A stretch of 46,515 bases of DNA from a virus. The stretch lies in the IMG/VR virus record IMGVR_UViG_3300020190_000101, positions 1-46,515 of that record, one strand, 5' to 3'. The translations under genes and the position numbers were made by a program. The notes beneath the pieces are model-generated. The model was not told where the DNA came from and made no database searches. It saw only the letters and a list, made by a program, of their open reading frames with translations. Below are positions 37,857 to 46,037 of the stretch, piece after piece. Each line of letters begins with the position of its first letter. Position 1 is the stretch's first letter.

Positions 37857-38516
37857 TTATTGGGACTGTTGAATATTATAATTGGTGTTTTGATTTTTTA
37901 AATCGTAATAATACGAATCGTCGTCTCCGTTAATCACCCAACGGTCACTGGCGGCTTCGCATCGGAACACTTTATCGTCAACCTTAAAATCTGGATTCTC
38001 GGGGAAAGGTTTAGTGACAAAGGACATATGTTTCCAAAATATTCTATTATTTGGTTGTAGCGTGTAGCAGCCGTTATCCAACTGTATCATGTGTAGGCAC
38101 TTGTATTGTGTTGGTTCGTCACTGTACGGATTGTCGTACCAATCAAAAGTCATCATGTAATTGCCCCACAGTTCTTGTTTGTCTTTAAAAACTGTTTTTA
38201 CTCTTGATGCTTTCAAATAATCGTAAACAACCGCTGTGCAATTAACAGAAAAGCAGTCCCACAATTGCAGATAATCTAAAGGCATTTGTGGTGCTGTTTC
38301 TTTGTGACACAACATGTGAACAGGAACTCTGCTTCGGACAAGCCCATCATCGGTTAGAACATGAAACAGTAGTGCCCTGTCAGGATTTGATTGAGCAGCA
38401 AACACAGTAACTTTCACAAATTCACCAATGTGAGCCTTGTGTTGGTACATGTGCTCTTTTCTCATGTAGCAATAAAAATGTGGTATATTTTGGTTTAGCA
38501 TAAGAGAATCATTCAA
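37857..38516 (-). CDS. Conserved hypothetical protein, 219 aa
   Basis: NIPHFYCYMRKEHMYQ, GEFVKVTVFAAQSNPDRALL, GLVRSRVPVHMLCHKE and then an aromatic-rich stretch (LWGNYMMTFDWYDNP, YTLQPNNRIFWKHM). Largely beta, no signal peptide. I have the impression of similar proteins in other phages of this type, without a function. It ends just before the uvdE promoter and overlaps the DUF1599 gene by four bases. Function is unknown. Confidence 0.55.
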   Translation of the reverse strand: MNDSLMLNQNIPHFYCYMRKEHMYQHKAHIGEFVKVTVFAAQSNPDRALLFHVLTDDGLVRSRVPVHMLCHKETAPQMPLDYLQLWDCFSVNCTAVVYDYLKASRVKTVFKDKQELWGNYMMTFDWYDNPYSDEPTQYKCLHMIQLDNGCYTLQPNNRIFWKHMSFVTKPFPENPDFKVDDKVFRCEAASDRWVINGDDDSYYYDLKNQNTNYNIQQSQ

Positions 38517-38836
38517 TCACGAGAGTCTTTGTCTTTCAGGTATGCAGCCAGCAGCACCATGTAGTTTATTACATCCACACAGGTGTCCATGAATGACTCG
38601 TCCTGTACATTCATCTTGCCTGCGTGAATAAAAGACGACAGGCGACTCATCTTGTCGGTGAGACGCACCATGAAGCCTTGCTCGGTTTTACAGATGCCCA
38701 TAGACTCCACGCGGGTAAAGTTGGCAAACGGTTCCACGCCGTCCTTGCCTGCGTAGTCGCGGTTCTTCAGGCTCATCAGGTCACGAGCAGCCTTGCACAG
38801 TTCCGCATGAAATGCCAGTAGTTCGTCTCGGGTCAT
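38513..38836 (-). CDS. DUF1599-type MazG-like nucleotide-associated protein
   Basis: 107 aa, all helical. MSLKNRDYAGKDGVEPFANF and the downstream LTDKMSRLSSF, DTCVDVINYMVLLAAYL fit the DUF1599 family, linked by comparative genomics to nucleotide modification and related to MazG NTP pyrophosphatases. The Lys/Asp/Glu helices would bind a dNTP-Mg complex. It overlaps dut by ATGA, so the pair probably cleans or reshapes the dNTP pool, and may tie to the DNA modification genes in this window. Confidence 0.7.
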   Translation of the reverse strand: MTRDELLAFHAELCKAARDLMSLKNRDYAGKDGVEPFANFTRVESMGICKTEQGFMVRLTDKMSRLSSFIHAGKMNVQDESFMDTCVDVINYMVLLAAYLKDKDSRD

Positions 38837-39378
38837 GGGTTTACTCCTGTGCTGCCAAATCCGCCGTTGCGGGTTTCACGATACGGACGGTCTTGCACCC
38901 ACTGGATATCTGTGGGAACGCACCGCACCAGTTCGCCCTGACACAGCCGCATGTTGTCGGTTATGAGAATCTCTCGTGCACCGCTGCCTGCACTAATGTT
39001 GCTTACCATTACAAGCAGTTCGTTGGTGTAATCGTGGTCAATCACACCTTCAGAGTTGGTAAGCACCAGTCCGCTCTTCAAGGCTAGCCCGCTGCGAGCG
39101 TGTAGCCGCACAGAGTACCCTGCGGGAATGTCTAGAATCAGCCCTGTGGGAACCAGTACACGCTGACCTGGAAATATCCACACCTTGCGTTCGCAGTTGG
39201 TGACATCGACCTTCTTGTTTTCAGGTAGCCCTGATGTGCCTTCGTAGTAGTTGATGTGTTCAGGGTGCAGCCGTGCGTGGATATCAAAACACGCAGAGCC
39301 TTCGGTGGCAAACTTGGGCAGCACAGGATTAGTATCGGGTAGGGCGTAAACGCCTAGTCTTTGCACGGTGTCATACAT
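38833..39378 (-). CDS. dut: dUTP pyrophosphatase
   Basis: 181 aa. Hydrolyses dUTP to dUMP, preventing uracil in DNA and feeding ThyX. Motifs: SACFDIHA (1), LHARSGLALKSG (2), NSEGVIDHDYTNEL (3), a motif 4-like GELVRC, and ETRNGGFGSTG (5, the Gly-rich C-terminal lid). Longer than the usual 150 aa because of an insert (HINYYEGTSGLPENKKVDVT). AAAGGAGA precedes ATG 39378 and a TTGACA promoter lies upstream. Confidence 0.92.
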   Translation of the reverse strand: MYDTVQRLGVYALPDTNPVLPKFATEGSACFDIHARLHPEHINYYEGTSGLPENKKVDVTNCERKVWIFPGQRVLVPTGLILDIPAGYSVRLHARSGLALKSGLVLTNSEGVIDHDYTNELLVMVSNISAGSGAREILITDNMRLCQGELVRCVPTDIQWVQDRPYRETRNGGFGSTGVNP

Positions 39379-39398
39379 GATGAATCTCCTTTACAGGG

Positions 39399-39426
39399 AG
39401 TGTACACTACACTAAAAGAATGTCAA
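39399..39426 (-). promoter_or_regulatory. Sigma-70 promoter for dut
   Basis: Minus-strand TTGACA (39426-39421), a 16-base spacer and TACACT (39404-39399), in the gap before dut. Same -35 and spacer as the uvdE promoter, suggesting a shared host-driven early class. The start point would be close to the AAAGGAGA ribosome site. Confidence 0.6.
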
Positions 39427-39665
39427 GCGGACTGTTTGTATATTACTGTTTGGTCTGATTTTTTAATCACTATTCCAAGCCCTTGGTCTTGTTTGTACAC
39501 ATCAGTGTCGGTTGCTTGATTTACGAGTATGCCATTAGGTTTTGGTCGGATAGTAATTTTGTTTGGGCTTTTGATAACCAATTTATTTTTGGTGGTTTTT
39601 ATCCCCTCGTCAATATTGGCGGTGATTTGAAAAGACGGTTCTTTGATTTTTAATTTGTTGGTCAT
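39423..39665 (-). CDS. Small hypothetical protein, 80 aa
   Basis: MTNKLKIKEPSFQITANIDE, then alternating Lys/Ile/Asn/Thr strands such as KNKLVIKSPNKITIRPKP and GLGIVIKKSDQTVIYKQ. Basic, beta-repeat-like, no signal or TM segment. It overlaps the structural gene at 39662 by four bases and its stop reaches the -35 box of the dut promoter. Likely a small virion or baseplate component by neighbourhood; not recognised. Confidence 0.5.
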   Translation of the reverse strand: MTNKLKIKEPSFQITANIDEGIKTTKNKLVIKSPNKITIRPKPNGILVNQATDTDVYKQDQGLGIVIKKSDQTVIYKQSA

Positions 39666-40117
39666 CGCACCACTTTATCACTAACAACAAAGCGACCAGT
39701 AAGCAGTTCGTTCACGGTGGCTCCCTGCATCAAATCAAAACCGTACACCCATGTGCCTACTGGAACTTTACCCATCGTGGTGTAGTCAATGTTTAGGCGA
39801 ATACCACCTGTAAACACCCCACCAGTTTCTCCGCTGTTCAGGTAGATGCCACCTGTACCTGCAACTCCTTGAGACACCCATGTAATGCCGTTTCGTAGCG
39901 TGGCTCCCTCAAGATAGTCTCCAGTAGTTCCACCACCAGTTACGCCACTAACTGTTGCTTCCAAATACTTGTAAATATTTGCCGTGTTAGAACGCACCTG
40001 AAACCGTGCGGTGTATCCGCTCAGATTTATAGCGGTTCCATTGGTGTCGTAATACTCCACATGGAAATTAAGTGTCTCGTCCTGCTTGGCGTAGATGTCG
40101 TAGTTGGCTGATGGCAT
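39662..40117 (-). CDS. Baseplate/BppU-like structural protein
   Basis: 151 aa. YDIYAKQDETLNFHVEYYD and NGTAINLSGYTARFQVRS follow the N-terminal beta domain pattern of BppU-type baseplate and other phage structural proteins (quasi-zero strand, INLSGY turn). The rest is Gly/Thr-rich beta with a C-terminal GRFVVSDKVVR strand. It joins the glycosyltransferase upstream with abutting start and stop (40117). A tail or baseplate location is likely. Confidence 0.55.
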   Translation of the reverse strand: MPSANYDIYAKQDETLNFHVEYYDTNGTAINLSGYTARFQVRSNTANIYKYLEATVSGVTGGGTTGDYLEGATLRNGITWVSQGVAGTGGIYLNSGETGGVFTGGIRLNIDYTTMGKVPVGTWVYGFDLMQGATVNELLTGRFVVSDKVVR

Positions 40118-41337
40118 TACCGTTTTCTCTCCTTGAAGCGAGTCGCTCTAGGAGGTATGTAGGCAGATTTTTGAGTTTGTTGGGCTTGTGCTTGCTGTTG
40201 GGCTTGAGCCTGTGCCTGCATCTGCTGCATTTCAAGCAGTTTTTGCCTGTACGCCTCGTAGTTCTTCTGTACCCGTTCCACTTCTGTGGGTGGCAGGCGA
40301 CCTTCCTTGAGCAATATTTCACAAGCCTTGTAGCCGCTTGCGTAATCGTGAGTGTAGAACGCTGTAGCCCCTAGTTCATCCAAAGCCATCCACTTGTACA
40401 CATTGGTGTCTATGAACAAGATGTCCTGCTGTGGATACGGAATTTGGGCGGCTTCCTTGGCAAACATATACGCCGCACGAGGTCTGCCCATCATTCGTAG
40501 ACTTCGTGCGATGGCATGGAGAGGTTCGGCTCGGCACGGGCGGTAGTCGTATGCGTCCAGCAACTTCTGCTGAATCAGGGGCCACTCTTTCTCCTGTGCC
40601 ATTGTAATCAGGGCTACGCGGAACAGGGAGTAGTAGCACTCCTCTTCCCATCCACCCATCTCTACCCGCTTGTAGTACGCATCAACCGCCTTGTCCCATT
40701 GCTGTGAGTCAAAGTACGACTGTGCAAGGTAGAACTGGTATCGTGAATTGGTTGGCTCGGTTTTGAGTGTTTCAAGGAGCATTTCTGCGTCCCTAGAATA
40801 CTTTTCAACCTGTGTGATATTCACATTTCGTGCACCTAGAGTACGAGCCTCTAGGTGGTAATTGCCGTCAATCTTTTCCTGATGGAGCGGTTGCTTGTCA
40901 CAATGTGCGTACTCGTGAAGAATGCCGATATACTTCCAACCAATACCTGTCTTGAAGATTTGGTTACGCCACCAAATACACTGGTCGCGTCCACACTTCA
41001 GAGCGTATCCGTCTGCGGTCATGTTCTTGCCGTTGGGGAACTTGAAATCGCCAACAACCTTGTCGTCTGCATCAATCATCCAAGCGTAGTCAGCCTTGCC
41101 ATCACAAAGGGCTAGTGCTTCGGTGCGGTTGTGACCGAAACTTACCCACGGCTTTTCAATCAGTTCACCTGGAATTCCCTTTTCGGCAAAGTACTTCTTG
41201 ACGAGTTCCTGTGTGCCGTCTGTAGAACCTGTGTCCACAATCACCCAATAGTCAATGTGCTTGTGAACAGAGTCCAAGCACTCGTGAATGATGTGGGTTT
41301 CGTTTTTGACAATCATAGAGAGACATACTGTAGACAT
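40117..41337 (-). CDS. GT2 glycosyltransferase with TPR-like region
   Basis: 406 aa. The GT-A domain opens with VCLSMIVKNETHIIHECLDS, DTGSTDGTQE (nucleotide binding) and MIDADDK (the DxD-like metal site). GRDQCIWWRNQIFKT and HEYAHCD follow. Residues about 195-350 are TPR-like helical repeats (YQFYLAQSYFDSQQWDKAVD). The C terminus is Gln/Ala-rich (MQAQAQAQQQAQAQQTQ) and basic. This GT2-TPR form often glycosylates proteins or polymers. It sits next to a structural gene, so it may modify virion proteins. AAGGAG precedes the ATG. Confidence 0.75.
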   Translation of the reverse strand: MSTVCLSMIVKNETHIIHECLDSVHKHIDYWVIVDTGSTDGTQELVKKYFAEKGIPGELIEKPWVSFGHNRTEALALCDGKADYAWMIDADDKVVGDFKFPNGKNMTADGYALKCGRDQCIWWRNQIFKTGIGWKYIGILHEYAHCDKQPLHQEKIDGNYHLEARTLGARNVNITQVEKYSRDAEMLLETLKTEPTNSRYQFYLAQSYFDSQQWDKAVDAYYKRVEMGGWEEECYYSLFRVALITMAQEKEWPLIQQKLLDAYDYRPCRAEPLHAIARSLRMMGRPRAAYMFAKEAAQIPYPQQDILFIDTNVYKWMALDELGATAFYTHDYASGYKACEILLKEGRLPPTEVERVQKNYEAYRQKLLEMQQMQAQAQAQQQAQAQQTQKSAYIPPRATRFKERKR

Positions 41338-41357
41338 TCACGATTCTCCTTGTACGG

Positions 41358-42260
41358 TTATTTATGCTGGGCAATCCAGTCTTCAAGCCGAACTTTGGGT
41401 TTCCATCCAAGTTCTTTATTTGCATTATCACAGTTCGATAGAGAGTTTCTAACCTCACCTATTCTGGGAGGCAAATGATATAATTCTCCTCCTATCAGTC
41501 CTGCCACATCGTTTACTGAATAATTTTTACCACAACCAATATTGTACACTTCTCCCCAACCATTACGACCAAATGGCGGAAGAGTAGAGGCTTTGATGTT
41601 TGCATCTACTACATCAGAAACATGAACAAAGTCTCTACGCTGCTCGCCATCACCAACTACTGTAAGAGGACTATTGTGTTTTGCCTGATTCAAAAATATT
41701 CCAATCACAGGAGCGTATTGTCCTTTTGATGGTTGCCCTTCACCGTAAACATTAAAATATCGTAGACAGACCGTTTCCACTCCATACAAAGACCAATACA
41801 GTTTACACAAATCCTCTCCCATACTTTTTGACAGAGCATAACCGTTCAAACAATTTTTTGGATGTGTCTCGTTTGTTGGGATGCTTTCACACAATCCGTA
41901 TACAGAAGCACTTGAAGAAAAAATGAACCGTTTGACTCTGTTTTGTTTACAGCATTGCAAAACAGTATTAGTTCCAACTACATTGTTCGTAATAGTGCTA
42001 ACAGGATTATCAATACACGACTGTATGCTTGATTCTGCTGCCATATGAAAGACAACATCAACCCCATCATATAGATTCACAGTTGATGCAAAATCACAAA
42101 CATCTAGTTTGAAATTTTCTGCTCCCGTGTTCCATCGTGGAGCAGACCCATTCGTTGATGTTTCATTATCTAAAACCACAACGCGGTTTTCTTCTGAAAC
42201 TAAACGGTCAACCAAATGGGAACCTATGAATCCTGCTCCACCCGTCACCAGTGCTTTCAT
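41358..42260 (-). CDS. NAD-dependent sugar-nucleotide epimerase/dehydratase
   Basis: 300 aa, extended SDR family. GGAGFIGSHL (7-16) binds NAD. VVFHMAAESSIQ, FIFSSSASVYG (catalytic Ser/Thr), NGYALSKSMGE (YxxxK) and LRYFNVYGEGQ are GalE/RmlB-type landmarks, with GEQRRDFVHVSDVV following. It would epimerise or dehydrate a UDP- or dTDP-sugar for surface glycan synthesis. It is one of the AT-richer sugar genes. The ATG overlaps the 43-aa frame upstream. Confidence 0.85.
   Translation of the reverse strand: MKALVTGGAGFIGSHLVDRLVSEENRVVVLDNETSTNGSAPRWNTGAENFKLDVCDFASTVNLYDGVDVVFHMAAESSIQSCIDNPVSTITNNVVGTNTVLQCCKQNRVKRFIFSSSASVYGLCESIPTNETHPKNCLNGYALSKSMGEDLCKLYWSLYGVETVCLRYFNVYGEGQPSKGQYAPVIGIFLNQAKHNSPLTVVGDGEQRRDFVHVSDVVDANIKASTLPPFGRNGWGEVYNIGCGKNYSVNDVAGLIGGELYHLPPRIGEVRNSLSNCDNANKELGWKPKVRLEDWIAQHK
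41359..41366 (-). promoter_or_regulatory. Candidate late promoter box CATAAATA
   Basis: CATAAATA overlaps the last codons of the epimerase (His-Lys-stop) and lies 21 bases before ATG 41337 of the glycosyltransferase. It differs from TATAAATA at one base. The overlap with coding sequence weakens the case. Confidence 0.4.
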
Positions 42261-42388
42261 GTATATCCTTTAATCTTGTTTGGAAAGAATAAAAATACCA
42301 CAGCCATTCCACCAACATACTGTCCATCTGCAAAAGAACCAGCGTTCGAACCAATATCAAATATCAAAAAAGAGGTTTCAGTCTCCAT
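42257..42388 (-). CDS. Possible small protein or methyltransferase remnant, 43 aa
   Basis: Starts inside the last codons of the GDPD-like gene at ATG 42388 (GGAGAGAG site) and ends with ATGA at the epimerase start. It reads METETSFLIFDIGSNAGSFA, resembling the DIGxNxGxFA SAM-binding loop of FkbM-type methyltransferases, then a hydrophobic stretch (GGMAVVFLFFP). It fills the only gap in the sugar cluster. Could be a real peptide or a leftover of a larger gene. Confidence 0.35.
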   Translation of the reverse strand: METETSFLIFDIGSNAGSFADGQYVGGMAVVFLFFPNKIKGYT

Positions 42389-42822
42389 GACTCTCTCCAT
42401 TTAAACGGGATATCCGTGCATATTGCCCATGCTGTTGGGAACGGGGAAGGAACAGTTTCCGATAGGTCTACAGTCACTCCGTAATTGCTGTAAATTCCAG
42501 GATAGCACCACAGTATATTTTTGCTAGTAAGCGTACACTTGTCACCATCGTGCCAAAAACAATGGATTCTTTCTTTCAACATCTCTTCAAGTGCGTCCAT
42601 GTTTTTGGCATGACACCACATGGCAGGATGCTTAAGAAACGAGGGAGCAATTTCGTATTGTGGAACATCGTGTCCCAAACACCACTTGCAAGTTCTAGAG
42701 TCGTACCATACATCAATCTCTACATCAAACCCTTCAGAGATTGCTGCGTTGATGTAGTCGGGGTGATTTTCCTTTTCAGGAATCTTTCCGTTCAGATTTC
42801 CTCTGTGTGCTATAAGTCTCAT
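42364..42822 (-). CDS. Short GDPD-like phosphodiesterase
   Basis: 152 aa. RLIAHRGNLNG (catalytic HR), NHPDYINAAISEGFDVEIDV (metal Glu/Asp, ExD) and CLGHDVPQYE (third His) are the glycerophosphodiester phosphodiesterase landmarks. The family is normally around 230-300 aa; this one lacks much of the second half of the barrel. Its substrate in a sugar cluster could be a glycerol- or sugar-phosphodiester. It is an unusual phage gene; activity is uncertain. Confidence 0.6.
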   Translation of the reverse strand: MRLIAHRGNLNGKIPEKENHPDYINAAISEGFDVEIDVWYDSRTCKWCLGHDVPQYEIAPSFLKHPAMWCHAKNMDALEEMLKERIHCFWHDGDKCTLTSKNILWCYPGIYSNYGVTVDLSETVPSPFPTAWAICTDIPFKWRESWRLKPLF

Positions 42823-42825
42823 GGT

Positions 42826-43830
42826 TTACTTCCACACCAAACCAAACCGATTGGGAACATACTGTTGGCAGTACTCGTATCTTGGAGATATTGAAGACCC
42901 CTTGGATTTCAAGAATTTTAGTACTGTATCGTGGTAATATTCAAAACACTTTTCGGGATAGTGCTTGCTTTCGTATGCCTGTTGTGCCCGCTGACCCACC
43001 TCTTTGTATCTCTCGTTTTCAAGCAGATACAGTATCTTTTCCTCTAAATCCGAGAAATCGTCCTTCATAATCTCGTATTCGGTAAACGGCATCGCTCCGT
43101 CCTGAACAGACAGCGACTTCATTTTTGGCATAAGAATAGCAGTTCCAACGCTGGCAAGTTCCCATATTCTGTGAGAGTCGTATGAATTTCCAAAGTAGTG
43201 CAATCCCACTTTGCTCATGTTGACTATTTCTTTGAAATTCTTTGTTTTCTCACCAAACAGGTTTTTGTCGTACCACGGCAGAGGGGTGTTTGGATGTGGC
43301 TCAACATTAACATACCAATTCAGATGTTTCAGATTTCCTGTCATAAGTTCTTTCAACTTGTGAACAAACGGAATCCTACGAGAGTTAGTCATGTTGGCTA
43401 TAAATGAAACATCATACGGACGCTCGTTGATGCCTTCCATTTTTGCACTGGGCCAAGGAAAGTGAAACGGGGCTACAGCACACGGTCTAGGATTTTTTGT
43501 ATCAACGGTATACTCTCTCTGCATCACCAAATCTGGTGGTCTGTTGCTCCACACTTGGACATCTTCAAAGTCTGTATCGTCGTGCTGAATAAGCACAGAG
43601 TCTCTACAGAAGTTACTGATGATATAATCCGTGACTGGAATTGTTTGAGGGTAGTGGAGATACAGAACAACAGCACGATACTTGCAATCAATTCCACGAT
43701 TGATAAACTCTATGATGTTTGTTTCGTCCACCATATCACAATCGTAACCACGCTTTGAAAAGCAATCAAAAATATAAGTGGAATTTGGAATTCCGTGATG
43801 GTTCAAAAATAAGAAGTCTTTTGTTTTCAT
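42826..43830 (-). CDS. GT-B-like glycosyltransferase
   Basis: I choose ATG 43830 (MKTKDFLFLNHHG), one base after the previous stop; an in-frame ATG at 43854 overlaps that gene. PYDVSFIANMTNSRRIPFVH, NLFGEKTKNFKEIVNMSKVG and SYDSHRIWELASVGTAILMP have the layout of spore-coat/CgeB-type or GT1-like transferases, where the last block binds the sugar nucleotide. The N-terminal half carries the acceptor domain. It lies in the sugar cluster beside WavE. Confidence 0.65.
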   Translation of the reverse strand: MKTKDFLFLNHHGIPNSTYIFDCFSKRGYDCDMVDETNIIEFINRGIDCKYRAVVLYLHYPQTIPVTDYIISNFCRDSVLIQHDDTDFEDVQVWSNRPPDLVMQREYTVDTKNPRPCAVAPFHFPWPSAKMEGINERPYDVSFIANMTNSRRIPFVHKLKELMTGNLKHLNWYVNVEPHPNTPLPWYDKNLFGEKTKNFKEIVNMSKVGLHYFGNSYDSHRIWELASVGTAILMPKMKSLSVQDGAMPFTEYEIMKDDFSDLEEKILYLLENERYKEVGQRAQQAYESKHYPEKCFEYYHDTVLKFLKSKGSSISPRYEYCQQYVPNRFGLVWK

Positions 43831-43831
43831 T

Positions 43832-44671
43832 TTATTGGTTTCCGTAGAATGCACTAAACACAGTTTTGTATTCCTGTTCGGTCATATACCACGGATGAAA
43901 CTCTGGTTGGAAATCCCAATTTAAGTTGTGTGCGTGTAGAGTTGACCGAGTATTCATAATGTAAAAATTGTTCACGATAGCAGCCCACACAAGTTCTATA
44001 GGAAAAGTGGTGTAGTTTTGTAGTGTTATCTCTTTTGCGAGATACTGATGAATCAAACTAATCATCCACACTTGTTCACTACCATAACTTTCCGTCTTGT
44101 ACTCATGTGTATCTATGCTGTCCATTCCTGTTGCTTGCTTATAAAGAGATTTTGCTGTATTTAAAATTCCTGCCCATTTTTGGAGGTCTGTTTTCTTTCC
44201 AATTTGCAACCAATCAGATACTCTAAAAAATGATGTTTGTGAATCTGTTTTTTGAGGATGGATGGTCATCATGTTTCCAGCAATCACCCTGTTTTCAAAC
44301 ACTCTCATAAGACTATTATTCTGTTGTGGAATGGTGTCCCACAAACCAAATGGATTTTGCAAAACATCAAAGTCTGCTCGGCATACCATTACCAAATCAC
44401 CGCTACAATGCTTCAGTCCCTCTTTGTAGGACACCAGTTGTCTGTTGAATGATTGTATGAATCCTAACCCAGGGTCGTCCACGAAAACAACCTTGTCTAT
44501 TAACTTTTCCAATCCCTGTATGTGTTGCTCCTGACCTTTCCATGTGCAAACCACAAGTTCTCCATCAAACCACTTTCTCATGTTTGGTATGGTTTGTGTT
44601 ATGAATGGAGTAGGACGCTTATCAAACGCAATACCACCGCGAATTAGAACTGTATTTCCTGATGTGTTCAT
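43832..44671 (-). CDS. WavE-like lipopolysaccharide synthesis protein
   Basis: The start is set at ATG 44671 (MNTSGNTVLIRGG), overlapping the previous stop as ATGA; a longer frame reaches into that gene. TVLIRGGIAF, TQTIPNMRKWFDGELVVCTW and MVCRADFDVLQNP (DxD-like) follow the WavE family, named for Vibrio cholerae LPS core synthesis. A phage copy suggests remodelling of host surface sugars or virion decoration. Confidence 0.65.
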   Translation of the reverse strand: MNTSGNTVLIRGGIAFDKRPTPFITQTIPNMRKWFDGELVVCTWKGQEQHIQGLEKLIDKVVFVDDPGLGFIQSFNRQLVSYKEGLKHCSGDLVMVCRADFDVLQNPFGLWDTIPQQNNSLMRVFENRVIAGNMMTIHPQKTDSQTSFFRVSDWLQIGKKTDLQKWAGILNTAKSLYKQATGMDSIDTHEYKTESYGSEQVWMISLIHQYLAKEITLQNYTTFPIELVWAAIVNNFYIMNTRSTLHAHNLNWDFQPEFHPWYMTEQEYKTVFSAFYGNQ

Positions 44672-44943
44672 TTTTCGGTCTGCTGTAGAAATAACATATT
44701 CAAACATACTTTTTGCCTGCACATATGAGCAGATTGTGGATTGGGTTCAAACGCATGAACCCGTGCTGTTGGAAAAATGTGCATGAACTCCAAACTCTGA
44801 TTTAAATGCCACGAACCAATATCCAAAATGGTATTGATTTTTGAAAAATCAACCAAATCCAAAATATGTAACAGTCTTTGTGCCACAAGACCATTGTAAC
44901 TCATGGCTTCTGCGAACTTGGAATTTATTTCTTTATAGCCCAT
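44668..44943 (-). pseudogene. Truncated FkbM-like methyltransferase
   Basis: 91 aa. LVDFSKINTILDIGSWHLNQ and PTARVHAFEPNPQSAHMCRQ are the SAM-binding and strand-2 motifs of FkbM-type methyltransferases, which normally run to 200 aa or more. Here the frame stops soon after (LFLQQTEK), so catalytic and C-terminal parts are missing. It is wedged between two intact sugar genes with short overlaps. It is either a decayed gene or a short SAM-binding protein; I favour decay. Confidence 0.5.
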
Positions 44944-46036
44944 ACTTGCTCCATTCTATACTTCCAAACCCTGCATCGGTTATCACATTAACTGACTTGG
45001 CTCGGTCTTCGTCTTGCTGATTCAGTTTATCGTTTATAAGCACCCTACAACCACTAGTCATTCCCATGAGCAAAACATCCCAACACAGTCCAAGACTGTT
45101 TAGATGCTCTTCCGTCATCTTTCTGGCAGACTCTTTACGAGCAGTACACAAAACAATCCTATGACCCTGTGAGTCCCACTCATTGATTTTCTTGATTACA
45201 TCAGGAAGTGCTATTGGCTCGTTGTTAATCAAGTCACTAAATCTATGGATGTGTTTCAAAATAGTTCCGTCAATGTCGCAGAAGATGGTCTTTGGCTTTT
45301 CTGTGTAGAATTCTTTTAGTTTTCCAAGATACAGAGACAGGTCTTTTGGTGTTCCCAACGCAATGAACTGATTACTTGGAATTCTAATGCCAGCAATCTT
45401 CATTCCGTCTTGTATCATGTAGTTGTAGGTTTCCGAGATGTAGCACTCCTTTTTTCCCTCTGCCTCAAAGGTTTCCATCAGCCTGTCAGCAGAACGAACA
45501 AAATCTGAACCTCTTCTCCAATAGTGAAGTCCAACAAGTCCGTCTGTGCTTATCACTTTCTTTTCCACAACATCCGTGACTATACCATTATCATCAACCT
45601 TTGCAAAACTGTTCTTTGGGTCTGTAGAGAAAAACAAAAGAATAGACCCATCAAGACCCGTTTTTCGGGTGGACTCCAAGAAAGCATCAGAGTTCCACTT
45701 TAGAATTTGGTCACAATTAGTGATGATGAGTTCGTCATCGTTGTTGATAAGTGTACGAGCAAACATGGCAGTTTCGGCTGCTCCTCGTGTTGGCTTGTCT
45801 ATTCTGATTTCCACAGAATTAGGCTTCAACTTCTTTAGTAGCCTGCTCAACTCTTCGTTGTGCTTTTCATCATCAAACTTTCTAGTGATGAAAATGTAGT
45901 CTCCATCAATGTTCAAGGAGGTGACAGAGTGCTCAACCAAAGTCATGTCATTAACCTTGATTAGTGGTTTAGGAATATCATAACCATCAACCTTGAAACG
46001 AGAACCCATACCAGCCATAGGCATGACTATTTTCAT
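44933..46036 (-). CDS. Sugar nucleotidylyltransferase fused to HAD phosphatase
   Basis: 367 aa. The N-terminal domain (1-235) starts MKIVMPMAGMGSRFKVDGYD with the nucleotide-binding GxGxR loop, then IPKPLIKV and ITNCDQILKW (metal Asp), as in RfbA/GlmU-type NTP transferases. The C-terminal domain (about 250-367) begins TIFCDIDGTILKH, the HAD DxDGT motif, with LCTARKES and a Lys/Asp block (VLINDKLNQQDED). The fusion could remove a phosphate and activate the sugar in one polypeptide. It lies in the surface-sugar cluster. Confidence 0.8.
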   Translation of the reverse strand: MKIVMPMAGMGSRFKVDGYDIPKPLIKVNDMTLVEHSVTSLNIDGDYIFITRKFDDEKHNEELSRLLKKLKPNSVEIRIDKPTRGAAETAMFARTLINNDDELIITNCDQILKWNSDAFLESTRKTGLDGSILLFFSTDPKNSFAKVDDNGIVTDVVEKKVISTDGLVGLHYWRRGSDFVRSADRLMETFEAEGKKECYISETYNYMIQDGMKIAGIRIPSNQFIALGTPKDLSLYLGKLKEFYTEKPKTIFCDIDGTILKHIHRFSDLINNEPIALPDVIKKINEWDSQGHRIVLCTARKESARKMTEEHLNSLGLCWDVLLMGMTSGCRVLINDKLNQQDEDRAKSVNVITDAGFGSIEWSKYGL

Positions 46037-46037
46037 A

